Origin: Bradyrhizobium sp. CCGUVB4N | Lineage (GTDB): Bacteria > Pseudomonadota > Alphaproteobacteria > Rhizobiales > Xanthobacteraceae | Assembly (NCBI RefSeq): GCF_024199945.1 | Contig: NZ_JANADP010000001.1 | Location: forward strand, 7,006,001-7,070,000 | Direction: 5' to 3' | DNA: 64,000 bases | Shown here: piece by piece, positions 7,932 through 16,078 of the stretch | Layout: every line of letters begins with the position of its first letter | Numbering within the stretch: position 1 is the first letter of the stretch | Notes under the pieces: model-generated | The model's database searches: none | What the model was told of the DNA's origin: nothing | The model's input: only the letters and a program-made list of their open reading frames with translations | Made by a program: the position numbers and the translations under genes

Positions 7932-10214
7932 CTACTGCTCGCCGTAGCGCAAACGCCGATACAGCGCGCCGAGAATGTTGGAATAGTCGTCGGTCCAGAC
8001 CCGGACCTTCTCGTCCGCGTCGGTCTCCTCCCACTGCTTGGAGGAGGCGAGCTTGCCGACGTCATCCGCCTCGCGCGCGGAGATGACGACATCGGTCGAG
8101 AAGATGTAGTCGGCGTCGCGGCCGGAATCTTCGTCGTAGACCCAGCTCTTGAGATCGTTTGCATCTGCAATGCCGACCACGACGGGCTCGAGATCGAGAT
8201 GCCGGTTGGAGACATGCATCACCACGGCACCGTGCGGGGCGAGCTTGTCCTTGTAGATCTTCATCGCCTCTTCGGTCGCCAGATGAATCGGGATCGCATC
8301 CGACGAATAAGCATCGACGATGATGAGGTCGTAGACGCCGTCGGGCTCCCGCGCGAAGGTGAGCCGCGCGTCCCCGATCACTGGCTTGAAGTTCGGCTGG
8401 CAGCTCGAGATGTAGCGGAAATTCTTCGGATCACGCGCGGCATCCACCATCGACTGGTCGATCTCGAAGAATTTCCAGTCCTCGCCTGGCTCGGCGGCGC
8501 AGGCCAGCGTGCCCGATCCGACGCCGATCGCAGCGACCTTCAGCGGCGCGCCCTTGCGCTCACGGATCGCGGTGATGGCCTGACCGATGCCGCCGTCCTT
8601 GTGATAATAGGTGATCGGCTCGGGCCGGCCGGTGACCGGCGTGCCGTCATTGTTGAGGAAGCGCTCGGCGCCGTGAATCGTGGTGCCGTGCATCAGCACA
8701 TGGAAATAGCCGCCCGGCGTCACCACGATCTTGTGCACGCCGAAGAAGCTGCGCACCGTGGTGACGCGGCCCTCGTCGGCCGGATAGATCCGAGTCAGGG
8801 CCAGCGCCAGCGCGACCGTGGCAAAGATCTTCCAGCGATCTGCGTTGAGCGCCAGCGCCAGAAGCGCGGCGAGCACACCGACGGCGGCGGCGAGCCAGAC
8901 GCGGTGATCCTCGAACCAGGTCGAAAGATCGCCCGTCATGTAAGACGGTGCAACGAGCGCTGCCGCGAGCACGGCAAGCGCCAGCCAGTACCATCTCACG
9001 ATTCCTGCAAGTCGCTCGTTGGCCGACGGGCGGCACAGCGCGGCGAGCGCGACCAGGATCGGATATTCGGCGATCCATGAGAAGGTGAAGGGCGCGACGA
9101 GGCCGGCAAAGAGGCCGCCGACCATGCCGCCGAACGACAGCGCGACATAGAAGCCGGTGAGATATCTGGCTGCGGGCCGGGTCCGCGCCAGTTCGCCGTG
9201 ACAAGCCATGGCGATGACGAAGAAGCACAATTGATGTCCGCCGAGCGTGAGCAGCAAATTCTGCTCGCCGCCGAAGGCGAGCAGGAAGATGACGCCTGCG
9301 ATCGCGACCGGCTGGAGCATCAGCATCCATTTGTGCGGCAGCAGCGGCCGCGACTGGAACACCACGACCCAGGTCAAGAGGTACAGGGACAGCGGCAGCA
9401 CCCACAGCAGCGGCGCCGCCGCGACGTCGGTCGAGATATGCGCGGTGACCGCGATGAGCAGGCCTGACGGCACCGCGGCGAGGAAGATCCAGCGCAACCG
9501 CGTCACCAGCGTCGGCGCCGGCGCATCGGCTTCTTCCGCTTGCACATCGGCTAAAGCCAGCTTTGGCGAGCGCAGCAACAGCACGCCACAGGCGGCGATC
9601 AGCAGGATCAAGACGGCATAGCCGCCGGTCCAGAGCCGGTTCTGCGTGTGCAGCGTGAATATCGGCTCCAGCAGGAACGGATAGGACAACAGCGCGAGGA
9701 AACTGCCGATGTTGGAGGAGGCATAAAGGAAATAGGGATCACGGCCATCAGGATGGCCGGTGCGGACGAACCAGGCCTGCAGCAGCGGGTTGTTGGCGGC
9801 AAGCGCGAAGAACGGCAGCCCAATCGACATCACGAACAGGCCGAGCAGCCAGAACGCGTAGCCGGCGCTTGGGGGCTCGCCATAGGCACTGGCGATGCCG
9901 AGCGGCAGCGTGACGAAGGCCGCGATCAGCAGCACCAGATGCACCACGACCGGGACCACGCGGCTCTTGATCTGCATGAGGAGATGCGCATAGGCGTAGC
10001 CCGCCAGCAGCAGCGACTGGAAGAACACCATCGCCACCGACCAAACGGCCGGCGAGCCGCCGAGCCGCGGCAGCACCATTTTCGTGAACAGCGGCTGCAC
10101 CGAGAACAGCAGGAGCGCGCTGACGAAGATCGCGGCGGTGTAGACCGTCAGCAGCAACCGGTTGCGCGACGAGGACGGCTGCTCCGTGGCGGCGGGTTGC
10201 ACGATCGAATCCAT
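7932..10214 (-). CDS. Fused MFS-like membrane domain and spermidine-synthase domain
   Basis: From ATG 10214 the protein is 760 residues. The N-terminal two thirds is a run of hydrophobic helices beginning RLLLTVYTAAIFVSALLLFS. The C-terminal third is a SpeE-like Rossmann methyltransferase fold with VAAIGVGSGTLA (SAM-type glycine loop), FFEIDQSMVDAA and DLIIVDAYSSDAIP. Such fusions are widespread in proteobacteria and are usually annotated as fused MFS/spermidine synthase. Whether they make polyamines is unsettled. The frame remains open leftwards for another 482 codons, antisense to the neighbouring flavoprotein, but that extension is not protein-like. It is divergent from the flavoprotein gene. 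Confidence 0.82.
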   Translation of the reverse strand: MDSIVQPAATEQPSSSRNRLLLTVYTAAIFVSALLLFSVQPLFTKMVLPRLGGSPAVWSVAMVFFQSLLLAGYAYAHLLMQIKSRVVPVVVHLVLLIAAFVTLPLGIASAYGEPPSAGYAFWLLGLFVMSIGLPFFALAANNPLLQAWFVRTGHPDGRDPYFLYASSNIGSFLALLSYPFLLEPIFTLHTQNRLWTGGYAVLILLIAACGVLLLRSPKLALADVQAEEADAPAPTLVTRLRWIFLAAVPSGLLIAVTAHISTDVAAAPLLWVLPLSLYLLTWVVVFQSRPLLPHKWMLMLQPVAIAGVIFLLAFGGEQNLLLTLGGHQLCFFVIAMACHGELARTRPAARYLTGFYVALSFGGMVGGLFAGLVAPFTFSWIAEYPILVALAALCRPSANERLAGIVRWYWLALAVLAAALVAPSYMTGDLSTWFEDHRVWLAAAVGVLAALLALALNADRWKIFATVALALALTRIYPADEGRVTTVRSFFGVHKIVVTPGGYFHVLMHGTTIHGAERFLNNDGTPVTGRPEPITYYHKDGGIGQAITAIRERKGAPLKVAAIGVGSGTLACAAEPGEDWKFFEIDQSMVDAARDPKNFRYISSCQPNFKPVIGDARLTFAREPDGVYDLIIVDAYSSDAIPIHLATEEAMKIYKDKLAPHGAVVMHVSNRHLDLEPVVVGIADANDLKSWVYDEDSGRDADYIFSTDVVISAREADDVGKLASSKQWEETDADEKVRVWTDDYSNILGALYRRLRYGEQ

Positions 10215-10385
10215 GGGAGCTCCGGCCAATTCCCCCGGCGGGCGCCGGGCGCGCGCAATGGAGCACACCGCGCCTGAACGGGCAATAAATGGTCTCGTGA
10301 TGTTGCAAGGAGGAATGCTTGATATACAGGTGTCATTTCGGATCAGGTCCGACGGACCATCCTCAATGGAACAGCTCGAGCTTTC

Positions 10386-11996
10386 ATGACCGAAACCGAC
10401 GTCGTCATCATCGGCGCTGGCCATAATGGCCTCACCTGCGCGGCCTATCTCGCAATGGCGGGCTTGCGCGTGTATGTCGTCGAGCGCCGCAAGGTGGTCG
10501 GCGGGGCCGCGGTCACCGAGGAGTTTCATCCGGGCTTCCGTAACTCGGTCGCGGCCTACACCGTGAGCCTGCTCAATCCGCAGGTCGTCCGCGATCTCGG
10601 CCTCGCCGAGCAGGGCTTGCGCGTGGTCGAGCGGCGCGCGCAGAACTTCCTGCCCGCGCCCGACGGCAACTATCTCCTCACCGGCGAGGGCCGGACAAAG
10701 GCATCCGTCGCGCGGCTCAGCGCGCGCGATGCCGATGCGCTCGACGGGTTCTCGCGCGAGCTGGAAGACATCGCCGACGTGTTGCGGCAGTTCGTGCTGC
10801 GCGCGCCGCCGAACCTGCTCGCCAGTTTCGGCATCGGCGCCATCCGCGAGGCCGCGAACGCGTTGTCGACAGCCAACATCCTGCGCGGCCTCACGCTGGA
10901 GCAGAGCCGCAGCCTGCTCGATCTCTTCACCCGCTCGGCCGGGGAGATGCTGGACGAGCGGTTCGAGCACGATCTGGTCAAGGCGCTGTTCGGCTTCGAT
11001 GCCATCGTCGGGAATTACGCGAGCCCCTACGCCGCCGGCTCGGCCTATGTGATGCTGCATCACGCCTTCGGCGAGGTGAACGGCAAGAAGGGTGTCTGGG
11101 GCCACGCCATCGGCGGCATGGGCGCGATCACGCAAGCGATGGCGCGCGCTGCGCGGGCTCGCGGCGTCACGATCGACCTTGATGCCGGCGTGCGCGAGGT
11201 GATCGTCGAGCGCGACCGCGCCGTCGGCGTGGTGCTGGAGAACGGCTCGACCATTCGCGCAAAATACGTCGCGGCCAACGTCAATCCAAAACTGCTCTAC
11301 ACGCGGCTGATCGCGGCCGATGCCCTGCCCGCGGATTTCCTCACCCGCATCCGCCACTGGAAGAACGGCTCCGGCACCTTCCGCATGAACGTGGCACTGG
11401 ACCGCCTGCCCTCGTTCGCCGCGCTGCCAGGCGACGGCGATCACCTCACCTCCGGCATCATCCTGGCGCCGAGCCTCGGCTATATGGACCGCGCCTATCT
11501 CGATGCGCGGGCGCAGGGCTGGAGCCAAAAACCGATCGTCGAGATGCTGATCCCCTCGACGCTCGACGACACGCTGGCGCCTGCGGGGCAGCACGTTGCG
11601 AGCCTGTTTTGCCAGCATGTTGCGCCCGAGCTGCCCGACGGAAAATCCTGGGACGACCACCGCGACGAGGTCGCCGACCTCATGATTGCGACGGTGGACG
11701 GTTACGCGCCGGGCTTTGCGGCCAGCGTGCTCGGCCGCCAGATCCTCTCCCCGCTCGATCTCGAACGGCAGTTCGGGCTACTCGGCGGCGACATCTTCCA
11801 CGGTGCACTGTCGTTGAACCAGCTGTTCTCGGCCCGGCCCATGCTGGGCCATGCCGATTATCGCGGGCCGTTGAAGGGCCTCTATCATTGCGGCTCCGGC
11901 GCCCATCCCGGCGGCGGCGTCACCGGCGCGCCCGGCCACAACGCGGCACAGGCGATCTTGCGAGATCACCGCGGCCTGTTTGCAAGCCTTGGATAG
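10386..11996 (+). CDS. FAD-dependent oxidoreductase, phytoene-dehydrogenase-like (PYROXD2 type)
   Basis: The 536-residue product opens with a classical FAD-binding motif (VVIIGAGHNGLTCAAYLA, about 5-22) followed by VYVVERRKVVGGAAVTEE. The second FAD region is near the C-terminus (GLYHCGSGAHPGGGVTGAPG). The overall design is that of CrtI/amine-oxidase flavoproteins, closest to the PYROXD2-like group, not of dedicated carotenoid desaturases. No other carotenoid genes are nearby, so no pathway can be assigned. The likely role is FAD-dependent dehydrogenation of an unknown substrate. The start at 10386 follows directly on the promoter region shared with the divergent fused spermidine-synthase gene. 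Confidence 0.82.
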   Translation: MTETDVVIIGAGHNGLTCAAYLAMAGLRVYVVERRKVVGGAAVTEEFHPGFRNSVAAYTVSLLNPQVVRDLGLAEQGLRVVERRAQNFLPAPDGNYLLTGEGRTKASVARLSARDADALDGFSRELEDIADVLRQFVLRAPPNLLASFGIGAIREAANALSTANILRGLTLEQSRSLLDLFTRSAGEMLDERFEHDLVKALFGFDAIVGNYASPYAAGSAYVMLHHAFGEVNGKKGVWGHAIGGMGAITQAMARAARARGVTIDLDAGVREVIVERDRAVGVVLENGSTIRAKYVAANVNPKLLYTRLIAADALPADFLTRIRHWKNGSGTFRMNVALDRLPSFAALPGDGDHLTSGIILAPSLGYMDRAYLDARAQGWSQKPIVEMLIPSTLDDTLAPAGQHVASLFCQHVAPELPDGKSWDDHRDEVADLMIATVDGYAPGFAASVLGRQILSPLDLERQFGLLGGDIFHGALSLNQLFSARPMLGHADYRGPLKGLYHCGSGAHPGGGVTGAPGHNAAQAILRDHRGLFASLG

Positions 11997-11999
11997 GTC

Positions 12000-12098
12000 T
12001 GTGGACGGGCTGTGGACAGGCCTGTTGGCAGAGCTGTGGAGAAGCCGTGCAAGGGCGGCGTGATGGGTTGGTGCAAGTCCGGATCAAGCTGTGGAGAA
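12000..12098 (+). other. Cluster of four TGTGGA repeats (DnaA-box-like)
   Basis: Downstream of the flavoprotein gene, TGTGGA occurs four times in the same orientation, at 12000, 12011, 12035 and 12090. Two copies read TGTGGAGAA, one base from the complement of the DnaA box TTATCCACA. No gene is supported between 11997 and 12283. The cluster may be chance, a low-complexity decay product or a DnaA-binding patch; the sequence does not decide between these. Confidence 0.3.
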
Positions 12099-12213
12099 GG
12101 GGTTGATAAGCCGCGTAGAAGCCGGTGGATTGCGACTTGATTCATGGGGGACAAGCTGGGGAGTGCTGTGAAACGTGCTGCCAAAACGACTTCGCCCGCC
12201 AGAGGGCAATTCC

Positions 12214-12267
12214 CCCAGCGGGCGCTCGTCAAATAAGCCGTCTATGAAGAAACTAGCCCCCGCTGGG
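12214..12267 (-). terminator. Possible hairpin downstream of the Flp pilin gene
   Basis: CCCAGCGGG at 12214-12222 pairs with CCCGCTGGG at 12259-12267, a 9-bp stem with a long loop of about 36 bases. The hairpin begins 17 bases past the pilin stop on the minus strand. No good T-tract follows, so intrinsic termination is only a suggestion. Confidence 0.3.
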
Positions 12268-12283
12268 AAATGGGAGGCAGAAA

Positions 12284-12448
12284 TTACTTCAAGGAGCTGC
12301 TAATCGAACCGAACTTGTCGTTCATGGTGGTGCCCAGGCTGTTCACCACGGTGATGATCGCCAGCGCGATACCGGCCGCGATCAGGCCGTATTCGATCGC
12401 GGTTGCACCGGACTCATCGGACCAGAACTTCGAAACCATGCGCTTCAA
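12284..12448 (-). CDS. Flp family type IVb pilin
   Basis: This 54-residue protein has the Flp prepilin pattern: a short basic leader, then SDESG followed by ATAIEYGLIAAGIALAIITV. Prepilin peptidase would cut after the Gly, leaving Glu at +5 and Tyr at +6 as in Flp1 pilins. The hydrophobic stretch forms the pilus core helix. Start choice: a TTG at 12448 is preferred because GGAGG lies 7 bases upstream of it. The in-frame ATG at 12439 would put that site 16 bases away. No tad/cpa assembly genes are in the window, so it is an orphan pilin here and would depend on machinery encoded elsewhere. It is divergent from prmA. Confidence 0.9.
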   Translation of the reverse strand: MKRMVSKFWSDESGATAIEYGLIAAGIALAIITVVNSLGTTMNDKFGSISSSLK

Positions 12449-12604
12449 GACTTCGCCTCCATTTCCATTTCAGGGTGTGCTGGTTGGTTCCAACATCCGG
12501 AAATCTACGGGAGACAACCTGCGGTCTAGTTAACTTGGGAACTGCAAGTTATACGGAAAATTGGGAACAAAAGTTCCAAAAATTAAACTCGACGGAACTC
12601 CAGA

Positions 12605-13492
12605 ATGCAGCCTTTACCCACCCATCGCGCGAGTTTTTCGATCGGCAACGAGGCTGCCGCCAGGCGTGTCGTCGACGTCCTCACGGAGGTCTTTTTCGAG
12701 GGCGATGCCGCCGTCGCCGCCTTCGAACGGCCGGACGGACAATGGGACGTCACGCTCCATTTCGCCGAGGCGCCGGATCAGGAATTGCTCCGCGAACTCG
12801 TTGCAACTTCAGCAGGAAATGACATCGCCGCGACGCTTGCCTTCGACACGATCGAGGCCAAGGACTGGGTCAAGGCGAGCCTCGAAGACCTGGTCCCCGT
12901 ACCGGCCGGACGCTTCGTCGTCCATGGCAGCCACGACCGTGACCGCGTGGCGCCAAACAAGCTCGCGATCGAGATCGAGGCGGCGCTCGCCTTCGGAACC
13001 GGCCACCACGGCACCACGCGTGGCTGTTTACTTCTGCTTGACCATGTCCTGAAACATGCGCGGCCGAAGCGCGTGCTCGACCTCGGCACCGGAACCGGCG
13101 TGCTGGGGATCGCGGCGGCGAAGGCGCTGCATCGCGCAGTGCTGGCCTCCGACATCGACGCGCCTTCCGTGCGGGTCGCGGCCGAGAACGCGACCCTGAA
13201 CGAGGTCGGCAACCAGGTGCGGGTGATCCGGGCGACCGGCTTCGCTGCGCCGGACTTTGCCAAAAGCGGCCCGTTCGACCTGGTGCTGGCCAACATCCTT
13301 GCCAATCCGTTACGCCAATTGGCAGGTCCGATGACGCGACATCTCGCGCCCGGGGCCCGGGTGATTCTCTCGGGCCTGTTAACCCACCAGGCCCCCGCCG
13401 TGATTGCCGCCTACCGCGCGCGCGGCCTGGTGCCGTTGCGGCATCTGCGCATCGAGGGATGGAGCAGCCTGTTGCTGCGGAAACTCGATTGA
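12605..13492 (+). CDS. prmA: Ribosomal protein L11 methyltransferase
   Basis: The 295-residue product matches PrmA in length and layout and uses S-adenosylmethionine to trimethylate ribosomal protein L11. An N-terminal L11-recognition domain is followed by the linker AFGTGHHGTTRGCL (about 129-142). The SAM-binding glycine loop VLDLGTGTGVLGIA (157-170) comes next, then the catalytic-pocket strand LVLANILANPL and a final GARVILSGLL strand. All are hallmarks of the family. The ATG at 12605 gives the family N-terminus, although its ribosome site is weak. A repeat element follows the stop. Confidence 0.93.
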   Translation: MQPLPTHRASFSIGNEAAARRVVDVLTEVFFEGDAAVAAFERPDGQWDVTLHFAEAPDQELLRELVATSAGNDIAATLAFDTIEAKDWVKASLEDLVPVPAGRFVVHGSHDRDRVAPNKLAIEIEAALAFGTGHHGTTRGCLLLLDHVLKHARPKRVLDLGTGTGVLGIAAAKALHRAVLASDIDAPSVRVAAENATLNEVGNQVRVIRATGFAAPDFAKSGPFDLVLANILANPLRQLAGPMTRHLAPGARVILSGLLTHQAPAVIAAYRARGLVPLRHLRIEGWSSLLLRKLD

Positions 13493-13505
13493 GCGAGATG
13501 CGCTC

Positions 13506-13644
13506 CCTCGCCCCGCTTGCGGGGAGAGGGTTGGGGTGAGGGGGAGTCTCCACGGGAACGGTGAGAGTTGAACTCGCGGAGAGTCTCCCTCACCCGGCTC
13601 GCATCTCCGATGCGATCCGACCTCTCCCCGCAAGCGGGGCGAGG
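13506..13644. repeat. Intergenic palindromic repeat with 24-bp perfect inverted arms
   Basis: The arm at 13506-13529 is exactly the reverse complement of 13621-13644, and each arm itself contains a small hairpin (CCCCGC-TTG-CGGGG). Inner sequences GGTTGGGGTGAGGG and CCCTCACCC also pair. The element fills the gap between the convergent prmA and the small gene on the minus strand. It is of the same kind as the repeat at 30461-30620 and probably belongs to a dispersed family. Confidence 0.75.
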
Positions 13645-13655
13645 TTAAGAGCGTC

Positions 13656-13838
13656 CTACTCCGCCGCCGGCTTTTCGTCCCGACGCATTGCGGGCTGGCT
13701 CTGCAACGCCCGCCTCGCGCGACGCTCGGCGACACGATCAATCATCTGGCTGATGAGGCCGCGCGGCTTCTTCGGTGTCGTTGCTGCGGGTGCGCGGCGC
13801 ACCGGCGGCGAAATCTTCTCAAACGTGAACGCTGGCAT
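13656..13838 (-). CDS. Small basic protein of unknown function
   Basis: This 60-residue, Arg/Pro/Ala-rich protein (starting MPAFTFEKISPPVRR) has no recognisable domain, signal peptide or membrane segment. The gene call rests on a strong ribosome site (GAGGGG, 7 bases before ATG 13838), a protein-like N-terminus and codon use like its neighbours. It is divergent from the aminopeptidase gene. I think similar small proteins occur in related genomes, but this could not be checked. Confidence 0.6.
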   Translation of the reverse strand: MPAFTFEKISPPVRRAPAATTPKKPRGLISQMIDRVAERRARRALQSQPAMRRDEKPAAE

Positions 13839-14023
13839 CGTGTGTCCCCTCGCCGTTGAGATGAACCACTTGCTCGAATTTCCCTGTTATCCGGACGAAG
13901 CGCAACTGCTGCATCCTTTACTCCACTCAATTCGAATGGAACCTTTTCAAGCACAGTCCATGCCAGATGAAATGGCAAATGCGTCTACATTGCGGACTGA
14001 TCTCCATAATCCTAAACTGAGCC

Positions 14024-15853
14024 ATGTTCGAAGCGCACTTCCAGACATTCGAGGAGCCCGAGGCCGGCGTCGCATTGACGGCGCGGCTTTCCGCACTCCG
14101 TGAAGAACTCGCCCGCCGCAAGCTGACCGGCTTCGTCATTCCGCGCGCCGATCAGCAGCAGAATGAATATGTAGCCCCCTCCGAAGAGCGGCTCGCCTGG
14201 CTCACCGGCTTTACCGGCTCGGCCGGGCTCGCCGTGGTGCTGACCCAGCAAGCTGCATTGTTCGTCGACGGCCGCTACACGATCCAGGCGGCCAAACAGG
14301 TCGACGCCAAGGCCTGGGCGGTGGAATCGCTGATCGATCCGCCGCCGGAGAGCTGGGTCTCGGCGCACCTCAAATCCGGCGACCGCCTAGGATTTGATCC
14401 GTGGCTGCACACTTTTGCGGCAGCCGAGCGCCTCTCGGCGGCCTGCGCCAAGGCCGGCGCCGAACTGGTCGCGGTCGACAGCAATCCCATCGACGCGGTC
14501 TGGCAGGATCGGCCGCAGCCGCCGATCGCGCCGGTCGCGATCCACGGCCTGCAATATGCCGGGGTCGCCGAGGCCGAGAAGGTGGCGCAGATCAAGAGCG
14601 AGATCGACAAGCTTGGCGCAGACGCGCTGGTGCTGTCCGACAGCCATGCGGTCGCCTGGACCTTCAACATCCGCGGCGCCGACGTCGCGCATACGCCGCT
14701 GCCGCTGTCCTACGCGCTGGTGCCCAAGGTCGGCCGGCCCACCGTGTTCATCGACCACCGCAAGCTCTCCAACCTGACGCGCGACCATCTCGAGCAATCG
14801 GCCGACGTGCGCGAGCCCGATGCACTGACGCCGACGCTGATGGCGCTCGCCAAAAGCGGCGCTGCGATCGCGCTCGACAACGCGACCGCGGCCGACGCGC
14901 TGAGCCGGTTGATTGCGGGCGGCGGCGGCAAGCCGCTGCGCGGCAGCGATCCGATTGCGCTGCTCAAAGCGGTGAAGAATGCCACCGAGATCAAGGGCAC
15001 GCAGACGGCGCATCGCCGCGACGCCATCGCGCTGGCGCGCTTCCTCGCCTTCATCGATCGCGAGGCAGGAAGCGGCAAGCTCACCGAGATCGACGCGGTC
15101 GAGGCGCTGGAGACCTTCCGCCGCGACACCGGCGCGCTCAAGGACGTGTCGTTTCCGACCATTTCCGGCACCGGCCCGAACGGCGCCATCGTGCACTACC
15201 GCGTCACCCGCAAGAGCAACCGGCGGATCGCCCCCGGCGACCTGCTGCTGATCGATTCCGGCGCGCAATATGAAGATGGCACCACCGACGTCACCCGCAC
15301 CATGGCGGTGGGCGAACCGACGGAGGAGATGCGCGACCGCTTCACCCGCGTGCTGCGCGGCCATATCGCGATCGCGCGCGCCATCTTCCCTGACGGCACC
15401 ACCGGCGCGCAACTCGACACGCTGGCCCGGCAATATCTCTGGGCCGCCGGCGTCGATTTCGAGCACGGCACCGGCCACGGCGTCGGCAGCTATCTCAGCG
15501 TGCACGAAGGCCCGGCGCGGATCTCGAAGCTCGGCACCACACCGCTGAAGCGCGGCATGATCCTCTCCAACGAGCCGGGTTACTACAAGACTGACGGCTT
15601 CGGCATCCGCATCGAGAACCTCGAGCTGGTGGTCGCCGCCGACATCAAGGGCGCCGAGAAATCGATGAACGCGTTCGAGACGCTGACGCTGGCGCCGATC
15701 GATCGCCGGCTCATCGACGCAGCGATGCTGAGCAAGGAAGAGCTCGCCTGGCTCAACGCCTACCACGCGCGCGTCCGCGCTGAAGTGGGACCGGCGCTGG
15801 ATGAGACGACAAAGACGTGGCTCGACCAGGCCACGGCGGAGCTGAAGGCCTAG
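14024..15853 (+). CDS. pepP: Xaa-Pro aminopeptidase (M24 family)
   Basis: The 609-residue cytoplasmic metallopeptidase would remove N-terminal residues that precede proline. Its three-part build (two creatinase-N-like domains, the pita-bread M24 domain, a short C-terminal domain) is that of the long, eukaryote-like aminopeptidase P group. Metal-ligand blocks are all present: LLLIDSGAQYEDGTTDVTRT (two Asp), GTGHGVGSYLSVHEGP (His), ILSNEPGYY (Glu) and IRIENLELV (Glu). The gene stands alone between the divergent small gene and the MFS exporter. The symbol is by family; E. coli PepP is shorter. Confidence 0.9.
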   Translation: MFEAHFQTFEEPEAGVALTARLSALREELARRKLTGFVIPRADQQQNEYVAPSEERLAWLTGFTGSAGLAVVLTQQAALFVDGRYTIQAAKQVDAKAWAVESLIDPPPESWVSAHLKSGDRLGFDPWLHTFAAAERLSAACAKAGAELVAVDSNPIDAVWQDRPQPPIAPVAIHGLQYAGVAEAEKVAQIKSEIDKLGADALVLSDSHAVAWTFNIRGADVAHTPLPLSYALVPKVGRPTVFIDHRKLSNLTRDHLEQSADVREPDALTPTLMALAKSGAAIALDNATAADALSRLIAGGGGKPLRGSDPIALLKAVKNATEIKGTQTAHRRDAIALARFLAFIDREAGSGKLTEIDAVEALETFRRDTGALKDVSFPTISGTGPNGAIVHYRVTRKSNRRIAPGDLLLIDSGAQYEDGTTDVTRTMAVGEPTEEMRDRFTRVLRGHIAIARAIFPDGTTGAQLDTLARQYLWAAGVDFEHGTGHGVGSYLSVHEGPARISKLGTTPLKRGMILSNEPGYYKTDGFGIRIENLELVVAADIKGAEKSMNAFETLTLAPIDRRLIDAAMLSKEELAWLNAYHARVRAEVGPALDETTKTWLDQATAELKA

Positions 15854-16078
15854 ACGGTGCCCGCATAGCACTACGCGGTTTGCGCAAGGCTCAGCCGCTT
15901 TTGCCTGCGATCGCGGCTGACTTGGTGCATTCCTCGCCACGCTTCCCCGTAAAACGACGGCTTCCTGCGCACTGTGATTATAACAGTCCCGGAATCGGTA
16001 TGGCCGCATTCCGAAACGCCAATATCCGTCTTGTGCGAGCACGCTACAGTCCGATTCGACTTCGAGAGACGGACACGC

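Noticed and set aside
10215..11660. 482-codon antisense extension of the fused MFS/spermidine-synthase frame
   Set aside because: It is antisense to the FAD-dependent oxidoreductase, has no family features and lacks a sensible start; long open shadow frames are expected at this GC content.
10386..11996. Carotenoid biosynthesis (CrtI) role for the flavoprotein
   Set aside because: No phytoene synthase or other carotenoid gene nearby and the sequence style is that of the PYROXD2-like group.
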